From: Aureimonas altamirensis
Lineage (GTDB): Bacteria > Pseudomonadota > Alphaproteobacteria > Rhizobiales > Rhizobiaceae
DNA: 64,000 nucleotides
Direction: 5' to 3'
NCBI RefSeq assembly: GCF_023702225.1
Contig: NZ_JAMQCO010000008.1
Location: 221,653 to 285,652, forward strand
The notes beneath the pieces were generated by a model. The model was not told the origin of the DNA. It was given only the letters and a program-made list of their open reading frames with translations, and made no database searches. Each line of letters opens with the position of its first letter. The first letter of the stretch is position 1. The translations under genes were made by a program, and so were the position numbers. Positions 24,390-32,882 of the stretch are shown here, piece after piece.

Positions 24390-25252
24390 TGCGGCCGGGC
24401 GCCGTTGGCAGCGGCCCGCTGCGCGACAACCTGCCGCTGATCTTTCCGGCGGCGATGCTGATCGCCTTCTTCGTGGTGCCTTTCGCCACGATGATCTCCG
24501 TGTCGCTGTTCGAGCGTGCGCAGGGCGGCTTCTACGAGCCGAGCCTGACGCTGGAGCATTACCAGCGCTTCTTCACCCTGTTCTTCGGGCGCATTCTCGC
24601 CTTCTCCCTCGGCCTGTCCGCCCTCGTCGCCGCCTTGTGCATCGTCATCGGCGTCCCCTTCACGCGGGCGCTGACACGCCTGCCGCGCCGGCAGCAGGTG
24701 CCGTGGCTCGTGGCGCTGCTGGCCGTCCTGTCGCTGTCCGAAGTCATCATCGGCTTCGCCTGGTCGACGCTCCTGTCGCGGACAGCCGGCATCTCGAACC
24801 TGTTCGTCCTTCTGGGGCTGGCCGATACGCCCACGGCCTACTCGCCCGGCTTCGTCGCGGTGCTGCTCGGCATGACGTACCAGGCCTTCCCCTACGCGGT
24901 GCTGGTTCTCTACCCGGCCTTTTCGCGCCTCGATCCGTCGCTGGCCGAATCGGCGCAGACCATGGGCGCAACGCCGATGCGCGCCTTCCTGACGGTCGTG
25001 CTTCCTGCGCTGCGGCCCGCCATCGTCGCCACCTTCATCCTCATCTTCGTCTTCGCGCTGGGCAGCTACCTGCTGCCGCAACTGCTTGGCCGGCCGCAAC
25101 ACTGGACATTGTCGGTCTTCATCACCGACCAGGCGATCTACCAGTCCAACATGCCCTTTGCGGCGGCGATGGCCGTCTTTCTCGTCATCACCAGCATCGC
25201 CCTCGTATCGCTGACGGCGGCCATCGGTCGTGGACGCGGGGTGGCGACATGA
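24389..25252 (+). CDS. ABC transporter permease, PotB-like
   Basis: Inner-membrane permease, 287 residues, six predicted helices. The EAA loop is ESAQTMGATPMRAFLTVVLPALRP in the typical position, which couples to the ATPase. The N-terminal helix is LPLIFPAAMLIAFFVVPFA. Overlaps on both sides (one base with the ATPase, four with the second permease) place it firmly in the operon. Confidence 0.9.
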
Positions 25253-26049
25253 AGGGCCTGGCCAACCGCCTCCTGTTCGCCGCCGTCGGCCTCTTCATGG
25301 CGGCCCCCCTTGTGGTCATCGCCGGCGTCTCGCTGAACGAGAAGCGGTCGCTGACCTTTCCCCCACAGGGCCTGTCGCTGCGCTGGTATGCCGATATCTT
25401 CGCCGACGATGGCTGGCGCGCCGCGCTGACGGCCTCCGTCACGGTTGCGGCGCTGGGCGCGGCGCTGAGCGTGCTGATCGCGCTTCCGATCGCCTACGCG
25501 CTGTGGCGCCGCACGACGCGCCTCGGCCGCCTGGTCCAGTTGCTGGGTGTTTCGCCCTTCGTCCTGCCGCCCGTCATCACCGCGCTCGGCGCCCTGTCCT
25601 TCTGGATCACCGCCGGCTTCTACGGCCAGCATTTCACGGTGGTGATCAGCCATGCGATCTTCTTCACCTCCCTGCCGCTCGTCACGCTGACGCTGGGATT
25701 TGCGACGATCGACAAGGAGATGGTGGAGGCGTCGCGCTCCATGGGCGCGAACGAGCGCACCGTCCTCTCCACCATCGTGCTGCCGATGATCGCGCCGTAC
25801 CTGATTTCGGGCTTCGCCTTCGCCTTCGTGCTGTCGCTCAACGAATACATCGTCGCCTACATGACCGTCGGCTTCACGCTGGAGACGATCCCGATCAAGA
25901 TCTTCAATGCGCTGCGCTATGGCTACACGCCGGTCATGGCCAGCGTGACGGTGTTCTTCGTCCTGATCGCCGTCGCCGTCTTCGGCGGTATCGCGCGCTT
26001 CGGAGACCTGCCGCGCCTGCTGGGAGCGTGGAAGTCGAACGACGGCTGA
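25249..26049 (+). CDS. ABC transporter permease, PotC-like
   Basis: Second inner-membrane permease of the polyamine-type importer, 266 residues, about six helices. The EAA loop is EASRSMGANERTVLSTIVLPMIAP. SLNEYIVAYMTVG is typical of PotC relatives. The ATG at 25249 overlaps the PotB-like stop as ATGA. It is the last gene of the six-gene operon; no clear terminator hairpin follows in the 74-bp gap. Confidence 0.9.
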   Translation: MKGLANRLLFAAVGLFMAAPLVVIAGVSLNEKRSLTFPPQGLSLRWYADIFADDGWRAALTASVTVAALGAALSVLIALPIAYALWRRTTRLGRLVQLLGVSPFVLPPVITALGALSFWITAGFYGQHFTVVISHAIFFTSLPLVTLTLGFATIDKEMVEASRSMGANERTVLSTIVLPMIAPYLISGFAFAFVLSLNEYIVAYMTVGFTLETIPIKIFNALRYGYTPVMASVTVFFVLIAVAVFGGIARFGDLPRLLGAWKSNDG

Positions 26050-26123
26050 TCGCCCTGCCTTGAAATGATCCCGTTTGCGCGCTTCATGCAACCACAGGGA
26101 CGCATGGAATACGGGCTGAAGAC

Positions 26124-26720
26124 ATGTCGCAAGCTGCCGATGGGCTGAGTTCCCTCATCGATTCGCCATTGACGTCCCTGATCCTCAATATCATCGGTGC
26201 GCTCGTCGGCGCGGCGCTCGTGTCGCTTGCGATCAAGACGCTGGCGCGCACCGTGTCGTCCTTCGCCTGGATCAAGGCCAACCGCGAGATCGCCAAGGGC
26301 GCCGATCTGGCCTCCCGGCTGCGCGAACGCGATCCGACGCGCATGCAGATCGCGCTGATCGTGCAGCAATTCTCGGTCTATATCGTCCTGTCGCTGTTCA
26401 CGATCGGCGCGGCCATCGCATGCCTTGCCTCGCATGGCAGCCGCTTCGACTCCTGGTTTCCTCTGTGCGTCGGGCTCATTGCGCTCCTGTTCCAGAAGAC
26501 GCACGAGGACTACGCACGCAGTTCCGAGCTGCTGCAGATGAAGCATCCGGGCATCGCACCGATCGAGGCGCGCGTCCGTGTCTTCTACCTGGCCCTGACA
26601 CCGGAGCAGAAACACGAGATGGACCGTCGCCTTGGCGAGTTGCGCGCCAGTTTCGCCACCTTGCGCAATGGAGGCGGCGCCAACGGCCCCCATGGCGCGC
26701 CCGGCGCTCAGCCGGCCTGA
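26124..26720 (+). CDS. Two-helix membrane protein of unknown function
   Basis: The gene is not recognised. The product has 198 residues with hydrophobic segments at ~18-37, ~76-95 and a weaker one at ~103-117. Between the first two is a basic stretch (IKANREIAKGADLASRLRERD) expected in the cytoplasm. The second half (~118-198) is soluble, rich in charged residues, and ends in a Gly/Ala/Pro tail. Its 3' end overlaps the nadE 3' end on the opposite strand by 13 bp. No partner or function is evident. Confidence 0.7.
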   Translation: MSQAADGLSSLIDSPLTSLILNIIGALVGAALVSLAIKTLARTVSSFAWIKANREIAKGADLASRLRERDPTRMQIALIVQQFSVYIVLSLFTIGAAIACLASHGSRFDSWFPLCVGLIALLFQKTHEDYARSSELLQMKHPGIAPIEARVRVFYLALTPEQKHEMDRRLGELRASFATLRNGGGANGPHGAPGAQPA

Positions 26721-28756
26721 TCGAGCGCGGCTCGCAATTCGGCAATGAATGCCGTGGCCTTCGCATCGGACGGGGCGCGCCAGTCCCCGCGCGGGGACAG
26801 CGCGCCGGCGGACGATACTTTCGGCCCGTTCGGCATCGCCGTCCGCTTGAACTGGCTGGTCTGGAAGAAGCGGAACAGGAAGCTCTCGAGCCAGCGGCCG
26901 ATGGTCGGCAGATCGTAGGCGCGGCGCGCCTCGGCCGGGAAATTGGCCGGCCATCGGCCTGCCTCCGCATCGCCCCATGCCTGCAGCGCCAGGAATGCGA
27001 CCTTGGACGGGGCCTGCCCGCCGCGCATGATATGGTACAGGAAGAAATCGTGCAGGGCGTAGGGGCCGATCCGGTCTTCCGTGCTCTGCATCCGCCCTTC
27101 CGCATCGGCGGGCACCAGCTCCGGCGAAATCTCGGTGTCGAGAATATCCGCCAGCACGGCATCGGCCTCCGCATCGAACTGGCCGCTGGCGATGCACCAG
27201 CGTATCAGATGCTGGATCAGCGTCTTGGGTACGCCGGGGTTGACGGCGTAGTGGCTCATCTGGTCGCCGACGCCGTAGGTGCTCCAGCCCAGGGCGATCT
27301 CCGACAGGTCGCCGGTGCCGATCACGAAGCCGCCGCGCTGGTTGGCGAGGCGGAACAGATAATCCGTCCGCAGGCCCGCCTGGACGTTCTCGAAGGTCAC
27401 GTCATAGGCCGGCTCGCCGGCGGCGAACGGATGGCCCATATCGGCCAGCATCTGCCGGGCGGCGGGGCGGATGTCGATTTCTCCGCCGGTGACGCCGAGC
27501 GCCCGCATCAGCCGCCATGCATTGGCCCTGGTGGCTTCCCCCGTTGCGAAGCCCGGCATGGTGAAGCCCAGGATACGCTCGCGCGGCAGGCCCATCCGGT
27601 CGCAGGCCTTGGCCGCGACGATCAGCGCATGCGTGGAGTCCAGCCCGCCCGACACGCCGATCACCAATGTTTCGCCGGGTGTCGCTTCGAAACGCCGGAT
27701 CAGCCCGTGCACCTGGATGTTGAAGGCCTCGTAGCAATCGCGGTCGAGTTGCTCCGGCCGGTTGGGGACGAAGGGGAAGCGGCGGATTGCGCGTCTGAGC
27801 GGCATCGTCCGCCCGTGCGGCGCATGGGTGAATGGGATACGCCTGAACATCGTCTCCGGATCGCCCGCCGCCCGGACGGCATCGTTGAAAGTGCCGTTCC
27901 GCAGACGCTCCTGCCGGATGCGGGCAAGGTCGACATCGGCCAGAACGACGGTTCCCTCCAGCGAAAACCGCTCGGACTCGGCCAGGAGTTCGCCCAGTTC
28001 ATGCACCATGCCATGCCCGTCCCAGGCGACGTCGTTGGTGCTTTCGCCTGCGCCCGCGGCCGCATAGACATAGGCCGCCATGCACCGCATGGACTGCGAT
28101 GCCGCCAGAAGATGCCGTTCCGCAGACTTGCCCACCGTTATGTTGGAAGCGGACAGGTTGCACAGGACGGTGGCTCCGGCGAGCGCGCCGACGGTGGAAG
28201 GCGGCGTCGGCGCCCAGTAGTCCTCGCAGATCTCGACATGGAAGACGAAGTCGGAAAGATCGGCTGCGGCGAAGACGAGGTCCGGCCCGAAGGGTACGTC
28301 CTGCCCGGCCAGTTCGACGGACAGTCCGGCAAGTCCGATGCCGGGCGCGAACCAGCGCTTCTCGTAATACTCCCGGTAATTGGGAAGGAAGGATTTCGGC
28401 ACGACGCCGAGGATACGTCCGCGCGAGATCGCCACCGCGCAATTGTAGAGCCGGCCATTACGGCGCAGGGGTGCGCCGACGAGAAGCACGGGCGACAGGT
28501 CGCTTGTGCCGGCGGCTACGGCGACGACGGCGTCTTCGACGGCGTCCAGCAAGCCATCCTGCATGTGCAGGTCGTCGAGCGAATAGCCGGAAAGCCCCAG
28601 TTCGGGGAAGACGACGAGGTCGGCGCCTTCATCGGAAGCCCGGCGTGCAAGCTGCAGCGTCGACAAGGCATTCGCCGAGGGATCGGCCAGCGCCACGCGC
28701 GGCGTGGCCGCCCCGACCCGCGCGAAGCCGTGTCGATGGAACGCGCTGAAAGGCAT
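26708..28756 (-). CDS. nadE: Glutamine-dependent NAD+ synthetase
   Basis: Amidates nicotinic acid adenine dinucleotide to NAD+ with ammonia from glutamine, cytoplasmic, 682 residues, the long two-domain form. The N-terminal nitrilase-fold glutaminase (~1-300) shows the Glu in FPELGLSGYS, the Lys in VVPKSFLPN and the Cys in VEICEDYW. The synthetase domain (~330-680) has the pyrophosphate loop GVSGGLDSTHAL and a DLSEIALGW motif. The ATG at 28756 (MPFSAFHRHGFARV) matches the usual start of rhizobial and mycobacterial NadE; the 79-codon upstream extension is out of keeping and runs through intergenic DNA. No strong ribosome site is seen. Confidence 0.93.
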   Translation of the reverse strand: MPFSAFHRHGFARVGAATPRVALADPSANALSTLQLARRASDEGADLVVFPELGLSGYSLDDLHMQDGLLDAVEDAVVAVAAGTSDLSPVLLVGAPLRRNGRLYNCAVAISRGRILGVVPKSFLPNYREYYEKRWFAPGIGLAGLSVELAGQDVPFGPDLVFAAADLSDFVFHVEICEDYWAPTPPSTVGALAGATVLCNLSASNITVGKSAERHLLAASQSMRCMAAYVYAAAGAGESTNDVAWDGHGMVHELGELLAESERFSLEGTVVLADVDLARIRQERLRNGTFNDAVRAAGDPETMFRRIPFTHAPHGRTMPLRRAIRRFPFVPNRPEQLDRDCYEAFNIQVHGLIRRFEATPGETLVIGVSGGLDSTHALIVAAKACDRMGLPRERILGFTMPGFATGEATRANAWRLMRALGVTGGEIDIRPAARQMLADMGHPFAAGEPAYDVTFENVQAGLRTDYLFRLANQRGGFVIGTGDLSEIALGWSTYGVGDQMSHYAVNPGVPKTLIQHLIRWCIASGQFDAEADAVLADILDTEISPELVPADAEGRMQSTEDRIGPYALHDFFLYHIMRGGQAPSKVAFLALQAWGDAEAGRWPANFPAEARRAYDLPTIGRWLESFLFRFFQTSQFKRTAMPNGPKVSSAGALSPRGDWRAPSDAKATAFIAELRAALDQAG

Positions 28757-28907
28757 GGTGCTTGATGGCGACGACAAGGGGCTACCTCGCTTGGCGAACC
28801 GGACGCCCTCTCCTCTAAGGCATCGGCGCGTATGGTGGAAGCATCGGACGCACTTGACGTGCTTCGCGGGTGCGACATGTCCGCATCCTGACTTCGAGGG
28901 GAAGACG

Positions 28908-31472
28908 ATGGCGGCCACCCGTACCAGCAAGACCACGACTTTCGCAGCCGCCATAGCGGGGTTCCTCGGCCTCGCCTTGGCTGTCGGCGGCATCTGGCTT
29001 ATCGCGCTGGGCGGATCCTGGTACTATCTGGCGCTTGCCATCGGCTTCCTCCTGACTGCATTCCTGCTGCACCGTCGCCAGCCTGCCGCACTCGCCTTGT
29101 ACGCCGTGATCGTGCTGGGCACGCTCGGATGGGCGCTGTGGGAGGTAGGGCTGGACTGGTGGCCGCTGGCGGCGCGGGGCGGCCTGATCGTGGTGCTCGG
29201 CTTCCTGCTGCTGCTTCCGCCCATCACAAGGCGCCTCGGCCTGCAGACCCTGCCGCAGGCGCTGGACGGCGTCCCCGGGCACGCATCCGCCTTTCGCGGC
29301 AACGGCCTCGCGCTGAGCCTGTCCCTGGCCGTCGCGCTGGTCGCAGCGCTCGCCTCCTGGTTCACCGACCGGCACAGCGTGGACGGCGAAGTCGGCGGGG
29401 CCGTGGCGCAGGCCCCGGACGACCTGGGCGTGCCGCCGGGCGAATGGCAGTCCTACGGCCGCACCAAGGAAGGGCAGCGCTATTCGCCGTTGACCGACAT
29501 CACGCCGGAAAACGTCTCCGACCTTGCGGTGGCCTGGCATTACAAGACAGGCGATATCAGCGAACCGGGCGATCCGGAGGAAACCACCTTCCAGGTCACC
29601 CCCCTGAAGATCGGGGAGAGGCTTTATCTCTGCACGCCGCATCAATCGGTCATCGCCCTCGATGCCACGACCGGCGAGGAAATCTGGCGTTACGATCCGC
29701 AGATCCGCGGCGAGCTGGCGCTCCAGCATCTGACCTGCCGCGGCCTGTCCTACCAGCCGCCGTCCGGCACGCCGGCTCAAGCGGCCGCGGCACAGCCGGG
29801 CCAGACGCCCCTGCCGGCGCAGGCCGTGCAGACGCTCCACCCGCAGGGCGCGGCCGCCGAACAGGGCGCCACGCGCGCGCCGGTCGACGGCGCGACGGCC
29901 GAGCAACCCTTGCCGGACCTGCCCGTGGCCATCGACGGGGAACGCTCTGCCTCCGTCTGCGACGCCAAGCTGTTCATGCCGACGGCGGATGGCCGGGTCA
30001 TTGCCGTCAATCCGGAAGACGGCTCCGTCTGTTCCAATTTCGGGGGCGGCGACGGGCAGATCGACTTGTGGCGCAACATGCCGAACGTCAATCCGGGCTC
30101 CTATTACTCCACATCGCCGGTCATCGTGGCGGGCGACAGCATCATCGTCGGCGGCACCGTGCTCGACAACGTGTCGACGACCGAGCCGTCCGGCGTCATC
30201 CGCGCCTTCGACATCGCAAGCGGCGAGCTTCTCTGGAACTGGGACAGCGGCAACCCGGATGACACCGCGCCGCTCGCGCCCGGCCAGACCTATACGCCCA
30301 ACTCGCCCAATAGCTGGTCCATCTCCAGCATCGACGAGGAACTCGGGCTCGTCTACGTGCCGCTCGGCAACCAGCCGCCGGACCAGTGGGGCGGCAACCG
30401 CAGCGAGGCGGTGGAGCGATATTCGTCGTCCGTCGTGGCGCTCGACGTCGCCACCGGCGCGGTTCGCTGGGTGTTCCAGACCGTGCATCACGACCTGTGG
30501 GATTACGACGTTCCCTCCCAGCCGACCCTGGTGGACATCGCGGTGGACGGCGCCCTCGTGCCCGCCCTGGTGCAGCCGACCAAGCAGGGAGAGATATTCG
30601 TGCTCGACCGGCGCACCGGCGAGCCGATCCTGCCCGTCACGGAACGTCCAGCGCCGCAGGGTGCGTCCGAGGGCGACTTCACCGCGCCGACCCAGCCGGT
30701 CTCCGCGATGTCCTTCGATCCGCCGCCGCTGACCGAAAAGGACATGTGGGGCGCGACGCCCTTCGACCAGCTCCTGTGCCGGATCGCATTCCACAACCTG
30801 CGCTACGAGGGCCGCTACACGCCGCCTTCGGAAGAGGGGACGCTCGTCTATCCGGGCAATTTCGGCGTGTTCAACTGGGGCGGCATAGCGGTCGATCCGG
30901 TACGGCAGGTGGTTTTCGCAACGCCCGCCTACCTGGCGTTCACCTCGCAGCTCTTCCGCCGGCAGGACGATACATCGCTGGTCGTCAACGCACAGCCGCC
31001 CTCCGGCGCCCTCCCGGCCCTGAACGAGAATTTCGGTGGCCCCTTCGCGGTCGAGATGGGTCCTTTCCTGTCGCCGCTCGGTATTCCGTGCCAGTCGCCG
31101 CCCTGGGGTTACGTCGCGGCAGCCGACCTGCGGACCGGCGAGGTGATCTGGCAGCACAAGAACGGCACGGTCCGCGATGCCTCGCCCATTCCGCTTCCCT
31201 TCCGCCTCGGCGTGCCGAGCCTCGGCGGCCCGATGGTGACGGCGGGCGGAGTCGCCTTCCTGTCCGGTACGATCGACGACTATATCCGCGCCTACGACCT
31301 GACGAGCGGCGCGGAGATCTGGAAGGACCGGCTTCCGGCCGGCGGTCAGGCAACGCCGATGACCTATACCGGCGCCGACGGACGGCAGTATCTTCTGGTC
31401 GTCGCCGGGGGCCACGGGTCGCTGGGCACCAGGCGGGGGGACGACGTGATCGCCTACGCCCTGCCCCGGTGA
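28908..31472 (+). CDS. gcd: Membrane-bound PQQ-dependent dehydrogenase, glucose/quinate/shikimate family
   Basis: Quinoprotein oxidising a sugar (probably glucose to gluconolactone) in the periplasm and passing electrons to ubiquinone, 854 residues. Five N-terminal helices (~12-150) are followed by a PQQ propeller starting at GEWQSYGRTKEGQRYSPL. Repeat signatures include VIALDATTGEEIWRYD, FQTVHHDLWDYDVPSQP and GEIFVLDRRTGEP. The ATG at 28908 has GAGGGGAA upstream. A Pro/Ala/Gln-rich insertion of about 55 residues (~286-341) sits after HLTCRGLSYQ, longer than the loop in E. coli Gcd. The PQQ synthesis genes are not in the window. Quinate or shikimate remain possible substrates. Confidence 0.9.
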   Translation: MAATRTSKTTTFAAAIAGFLGLALAVGGIWLIALGGSWYYLALAIGFLLTAFLLHRRQPAALALYAVIVLGTLGWALWEVGLDWWPLAARGGLIVVLGFLLLLPPITRRLGLQTLPQALDGVPGHASAFRGNGLALSLSLAVALVAALASWFTDRHSVDGEVGGAVAQAPDDLGVPPGEWQSYGRTKEGQRYSPLTDITPENVSDLAVAWHYKTGDISEPGDPEETTFQVTPLKIGERLYLCTPHQSVIALDATTGEEIWRYDPQIRGELALQHLTCRGLSYQPPSGTPAQAAAAQPGQTPLPAQAVQTLHPQGAAAEQGATRAPVDGATAEQPLPDLPVAIDGERSASVCDAKLFMPTADGRVIAVNPEDGSVCSNFGGGDGQIDLWRNMPNVNPGSYYSTSPVIVAGDSIIVGGTVLDNVSTTEPSGVIRAFDIASGELLWNWDSGNPDDTAPLAPGQTYTPNSPNSWSISSIDEELGLVYVPLGNQPPDQWGGNRSEAVERYSSSVVALDVATGAVRWVFQTVHHDLWDYDVPSQPTLVDIAVDGALVPALVQPTKQGEIFVLDRRTGEPILPVTERPAPQGASEGDFTAPTQPVSAMSFDPPPLTEKDMWGATPFDQLLCRIAFHNLRYEGRYTPPSEEGTLVYPGNFGVFNWGGIAVDPVRQVVFATPAYLAFTSQLFRRQDDTSLVVNAQPPSGALPALNENFGGPFAVEMGPFLSPLGIPCQSPPWGYVAAADLRTGEVIWQHKNGTVRDASPIPLPFRLGVPSLGGPMVTAGGVAFLSGTIDDYIRAYDLTSGAEIWKDRLPAGGQATPMTYTGADGRQYLLVVAGGHGSLGTRRGDDVIAYALPR

Positions 31473-31480
31473 GGGGCAGG
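31460..31480. terminator. Hairpin between gcd and the autotransporter gene
   Basis: CCTGCCCC (31460-31467) and GGGGCAGG (31473-31480) form a perfect 8-bp stem with a 5-base loop. It overlaps the gcd stop codon and lies between two converging genes, so it could end transcription from both sides. No T-run follows, so it is only a candidate. Confidence 0.45.
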
Positions 31481-31487
31481 CACCGGA

Positions 31488-32723
31488 TCAGAACGAGTGG
31501 CCGATCCGGAAGGTGATCGTTTCGTCGCGCCCGTCATTGTTGAGGACGTTGCGGTATTCCAGCCCCGCCGACCAGTCGTCGCCGAATTCGGCCTTGATGC
31601 CCGGCGCGACGGTCAACTGCTCGCGGCCGATCCCTGCCGATGAGAAATCGGGCAGTGTCAGCCCGCCGCCGGCTATCGGAGAGACCCGGATGGCGCCCGA
31701 GACCTCGTGCGTCAGCTCGGCGCGTGCTCCCGGCTTGAGGACGAGGTTGGAGAGCTCGATCGTGTATTCGCCGCGCACCGCCAGGATGGCCAGGACGCTG
31801 TCGACCGTCTGCTCGCCCAGCGTCAGGGCGGTTTCGCCGATCGTCTGGTCCATCGGGTCGAACCGGGTATGCGAGACTTCGAACCGGCCATAGGGCGACA
31901 GCAGGAAACCGTCGTCGCGCAATTCGTAACCGGCCGATACCGATCCGAAGCCCTGCGCGGCAGCGCGCGAGCCGTAATGGAGCTCCTTCGGCTGCACGGC
32001 GTAACGGGCATTGGCGAAGTCCAGCCATGAGCCGCCGGCCGCCACGTCGATGAAGGTGACGGGCGTGGGGTTGTAACTGCCGTAAAGGGCCGCGCCCAGC
32101 CCCTGCCCGCGTGCGCGCGTGCCGAACGAACCCGCTTCGCCGATCGCCCGGTCGAAGCTCAGGCCCATTCCCAGGCTTGCCTGTTTCGACAGTTCCGCGT
32201 CGAAACCCGAGGCGATCCCGACGCTCGTCCTGTCCAGATCGATCATGCCGTTGGTGCGTCGTCCGAAATCGACGGAGCCGGCGGACCAGAGCGCGTGGCC
32301 CTCGTCGGTGAAGCGGCGCCGGGCCTGCATTTCCGCGGGCCGGTCCGCACGCCAGGGTACGTCTTCCGCACGGTGGGCGGCCGGCATCTCCGAATCCAGT
32401 TCGCGCCACTCCCGCTCGAGCGCGCTTTCGTCCGCCCACCCGTCCGACGTGCCGATCTTGATGGAATATCCGCTGGTCTGACGGTCGGTGGAATCGCGCA
32501 GGATCTCCATCCGCTCATGCAGCCGCCGCGACTGCACGCGCGCGAAACGGCGGCCGATGTCCACCTGTGCGCCGACAAGCCCGGAAATTTCCTGCTGGTC
32601 GCTCGTCCCCTGGGCAAGCGCCGGCATGGCAGGCAGTGCAATGGCAAATGCCAAGGCAAGAAGTGCAGTCTTTAGCGGGCGCGTACGCGAGACGGCCCGC
32701 AAACGGATCGTTTGCGTCGGCAA
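31488..32723 (-). CDS. Autotransporter beta-domain outer membrane protein
   Basis: An outer-membrane beta-barrel protein of 411 residues. It has a signal peptide (ending PAMPALAQG) and a C-terminal ~270-residue autotransporter barrel (from about residue 138) ending in the OM-insertion signal RIGHSF with terminal Phe. The part before the barrel is only ~100 residues (38-137) and polar/helical, so there is no large passenger domain. It may be a small surface-exposed segment or a stand-alone barrel. A similar architecture occurs in many rhizobial proteins of unknown role. It is transcribed alone, converging with gcd. Confidence 0.78.
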   Translation of the reverse strand: MPTQTIRLRAVSRTRPLKTALLALAFAIALPAMPALAQGTSDQQEISGLVGAQVDIGRRFARVQSRRLHERMEILRDSTDRQTSGYSIKIGTSDGWADESALEREWRELDSEMPAAHRAEDVPWRADRPAEMQARRRFTDEGHALWSAGSVDFGRRTNGMIDLDRTSVGIASGFDAELSKQASLGMGLSFDRAIGEAGSFGTRARGQGLGAALYGSYNPTPVTFIDVAAGGSWLDFANARYAVQPKELHYGSRAAAQGFGSVSAGYELRDDGFLLSPYGRFEVSHTRFDPMDQTIGETALTLGEQTVDSVLAILAVRGEYTIELSNLVLKPGARAELTHEVSGAIRVSPIAGGGLTLPDFSSAGIGREQLTVAPGIKAEFGDDWSAGLEYRNVLNNDGRDETITFRIGHSF

Positions 32724-32882
32724 GGCTCACATCACTCATCAGTGGTTGATGACGCGACCCTGCCGACGCTTTTGCTGCAATGCAAATCACAATGGCCGGA
32801 ATCGTCCGTCCGGTTCTGTTGCGTTGCAAAAACTCAACAGATCCGGCCACAGTCCGGCCAATTTACTTAAGAAATACCCAAT

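Noticed and set aside
26420..28765. A 781-codon open frame on the plus strand
   Set aside because: Antisense to nadE, which carries both catalytic domains; no family features.
28815..31415. An 866-codon open frame on the minus strand
   Set aside because: It is fully antisense to gcd; the protein is rich in Arg, Gly, His and Asp as expected of a high-GC shadow frame, without domains or a ribosome site.
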